Below, in pieces: positions 62,869-64,000 of a stretch of DNA of 64,000 bases. The position numbers and the translations under genes were made by a program. The DNA lies in NCBI GenBank assembly GCA_937899645.1, contig CALCCD010000108.1, positions 1 through 64,000 on the forward strand. Direction: 5' to 3'. The stretch comes from an uncultured cyanobacterium (GTDB taxonomy: Bacteria; Cyanobacteriota; Cyanobacteriia; Cyanobacteriales; Geitlerinemataceae). The notes beneath the pieces were generated by a model, which was not told where the DNA came from, searched no databases, and saw only the letters and a program-made list of their open reading frames with translations. The stretch's first letter is position 1. Each line of letters opens with the position of its first letter.

Positions 62869-64000
62869 TCAGCGGGACAGAGCGAGGGCGCTGCTCGGCG
62901 ACCAGGAGACGAAGACCGCAGTGCCGAGCGCAATTCGCTCGCTACCGGAGCCCGGTTGCCGCACCGTCAGCGTCGCACCATTGGAGAGTTCGACGGTGAA
63001 CTGCACGTGTGTTCCGAGATACATGGCTTGTATGAGGCGTCCCTCGAAGGTGTTGACCGAGGTTTCCGGCGGATACAGGTGCAGATCGATCTTCTCGGGG
63101 CGAATGCTGACGGCGACGGCGCTGCCGCGATCGAGTCGCGGCGCGTCGGCGACGTCAGCACCCGACTCACCGCGCTCGATCGCCAGATCGAGACCGGCCT
63201 GCGATCGCACGAGCAGTGACGACTCGTCCGCTTCTTCTACGTGGCCTTCAAACAAATTAGTATCGCCAATAAAGTCGGCGATAAACGGCGTCTTCGGCGC
63301 GTCGTAGATTTCCTGGGGCGAGCCGATCTGCTCGATGCGGCCGTCGTTCATCACCGCGATACGATCGGACAGCGACAGCGCCTCTTCCTGGTCGTGGGTG
63401 ACCATTACGAAGGTCATCCCCAAATCCTGGTGCAGGCTCGTCAGTTCGTACTGCATTTGCTTGCGCAGCTTCAGGTCGAGTGCGCCCAGGGGCTCGTCGA
63501 GCAGCAGCACCGCAGGACGGTTGACCAGCGCCCGCGCCAGAGCCACCCGCTGCCGCTGACCGCCGGAGAGCTGCTTGGGGAAGCGAGTCGCGAGCGATTC
63601 GAGCTTCACGAGTTCGAGCACTTCATCAACGCTGTGCTGGATTTCGGCTTTCGCCATCTTCTTTAGGCGCAGGCCAAAGCCGACGTTGTCGCGCACGTTC
63701 ATATGGTCGAACAGGGCGTAACTTTGAAAGACCGTATTCACCGGGCGGCGGTAGGCGGGAACTTGATTCACCGACTGGCCGCGAATCAGCACTTCGCCCG
63801 CCGAGGGCATCTCGAAGCCACCGATCAGCCGCAACGTCGTGGTTTTCCCACAGCCCGAGGGGCCGAGAATGCTAAAGAATTCACCGCGTCGGATGTTAAA
63901 TTCAACGCCCCGCACCGCCGTCTCGCCGTTGAACACCTTGAAGACTTTTCGCAGTTCGACATCGAATTCGGCCTCGCGTCCGGCCAGATCGGTATTGGGG
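62869..64000 (-). CDS. potA: Polyamine ABC transporter ATP-binding protein PotA (5' end outside window)
   Basis: The frame is open to the window edge. The residues DVELRKVFKVFNGETAVRGV upstream of the GTG at 63936 match the usual PotA start, so the gene begins beyond 64000. Seen are Walker A GPSGCGKTT, signature LSGGQRQRVALARAL, Walker B VLLLDEPLGALD, the switch VTHDQEEAL and a C-terminal TOBE-type domain (VSIRPEKIDL). It energises PotBC. It is the first visible gene of the operon; potD starts 71 nt later. Confidence 0.93.
   Translation of the reverse strand, partial: PNTDLAGREAEFDVELRKVFKVFNGETAVRGVEFNIRRGEFFSILGPSGCGKTTTLRLIGGFEMPSAGEVLIRGQSVNQVPAYRRPVNTVFQSYALFDHMNVRDNVGFGLRLKKMAKAEIQHSVDEVLELVKLESLATRFPKQLSGGQRQRVALARALVNRPAVLLLDEPLGALDLKLRKQMQYELTSLHQDLGMTFVMVTHDQEEALSLSDRIAVMNDGRIEQIGSPQEIYDAPKTPFIADFIGDTNLFEGHVEEADESSLLVRSQAGLDLAIERGESGADVADAPRLDRGSAVAVSIRPEKIDLHLYPPETSVNTFEGRLIQAMYLGTHVQFTVELSNGATLTVRQPGSGSERIALGTAVFVSWSPSSALALSR

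Overview
The window is a chromosomal segment of a cyanobacterium, probably unicellular (chroococcalean). The evidence is the very frequent HIP1 octamer GCGATCGC and a gene set seen almost only in cyanobacteria and plastids: ldpA, a Ycf45-like R3H ATPase, ccsA, class II FBPase/SBPase, and DUF760, DUF1995, DUF2949 and TIGR04376 proteins. GC content is moderately high (clearly above half by eye). I cannot name the species.

Layout. 0.1-4.1 kb: the ribosomal/transcription cluster trnW-secE-nusG-rplK-rplA-rplJ-rplL on the minus strand, with an attenuator-like hairpin before rplJ. 4.3-7.2 kb: rplS, an ABC exporter and a PerR-type Fur regulator. 7.4-10 kb: a redox module (peroxiredoxin 5, nitroreductase, thioredoxin-reductase-like flavoprotein) divergent from perR, with a PerR-box-like palindrome over the prx5 -10 element. 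10.3-16.6 kb: TM2 protein, ccsA, DUF760, coiled-coil TIGR04376 protein, a GspC/PilP-like membrane protein and a large unknown protein. 16.8-17.9 kb is gene-poor. 18-26.8 kb: pepP, a Ctp protease, nusB-ftsY, an LPG-synthase-like membrane protein, and FHA and SWIM proteins.

26.8-30.4 kb is a small tRNA-Val-associated island. It is AT-richer, has no HIP1 octamer by eye, and is bounded by a 17-bp direct repeat (the 3' end of tRNA-Val(UAC) and a decayed tRNA-Val copy). It carries a tyrosine-recombinase remnant next to the tRNA and one intact gene, a 695-residue GHKL-ATPase fused to a PD-(D/E)XK nuclease-like domain. This is the best candidate for a poorly described, probably defensive, system.

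30.5-46.3 kb: ksgA with a long basic extension, a GT2 glycosyltransferase (MgdA-like candidate), a phosphotransacetylase-family protein, an MFS transporter, the Ycf45-like ATPase, ldpA divergent from uppS, a TPR protein, trnN, hemA and FBPase/SBPase. 46.8-54.4 kb: a TpsB/Omp85 outer-membrane protein, two pentapeptide-repeat proteins, a GH25 lysozyme with three C-terminal repeats, DUF1995, a PPP phosphatase and a GRDP-like protein. 54.5-64 kb: a STAND NTPase, prfC, DUF2949 and the polyamine ABC operon potA-potD-potB-potC, with potA cut by the window edge.

Intergenic DNA holds three tRNAs, many terminator hairpins (one with a perfect 25-bp stem) and dispersed palindromic repeats. Starts were moved inward from the longest frame where a Shine-Dalgarno sequence or family length supports it. 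All calls come from reading the sequence; no database search was run.
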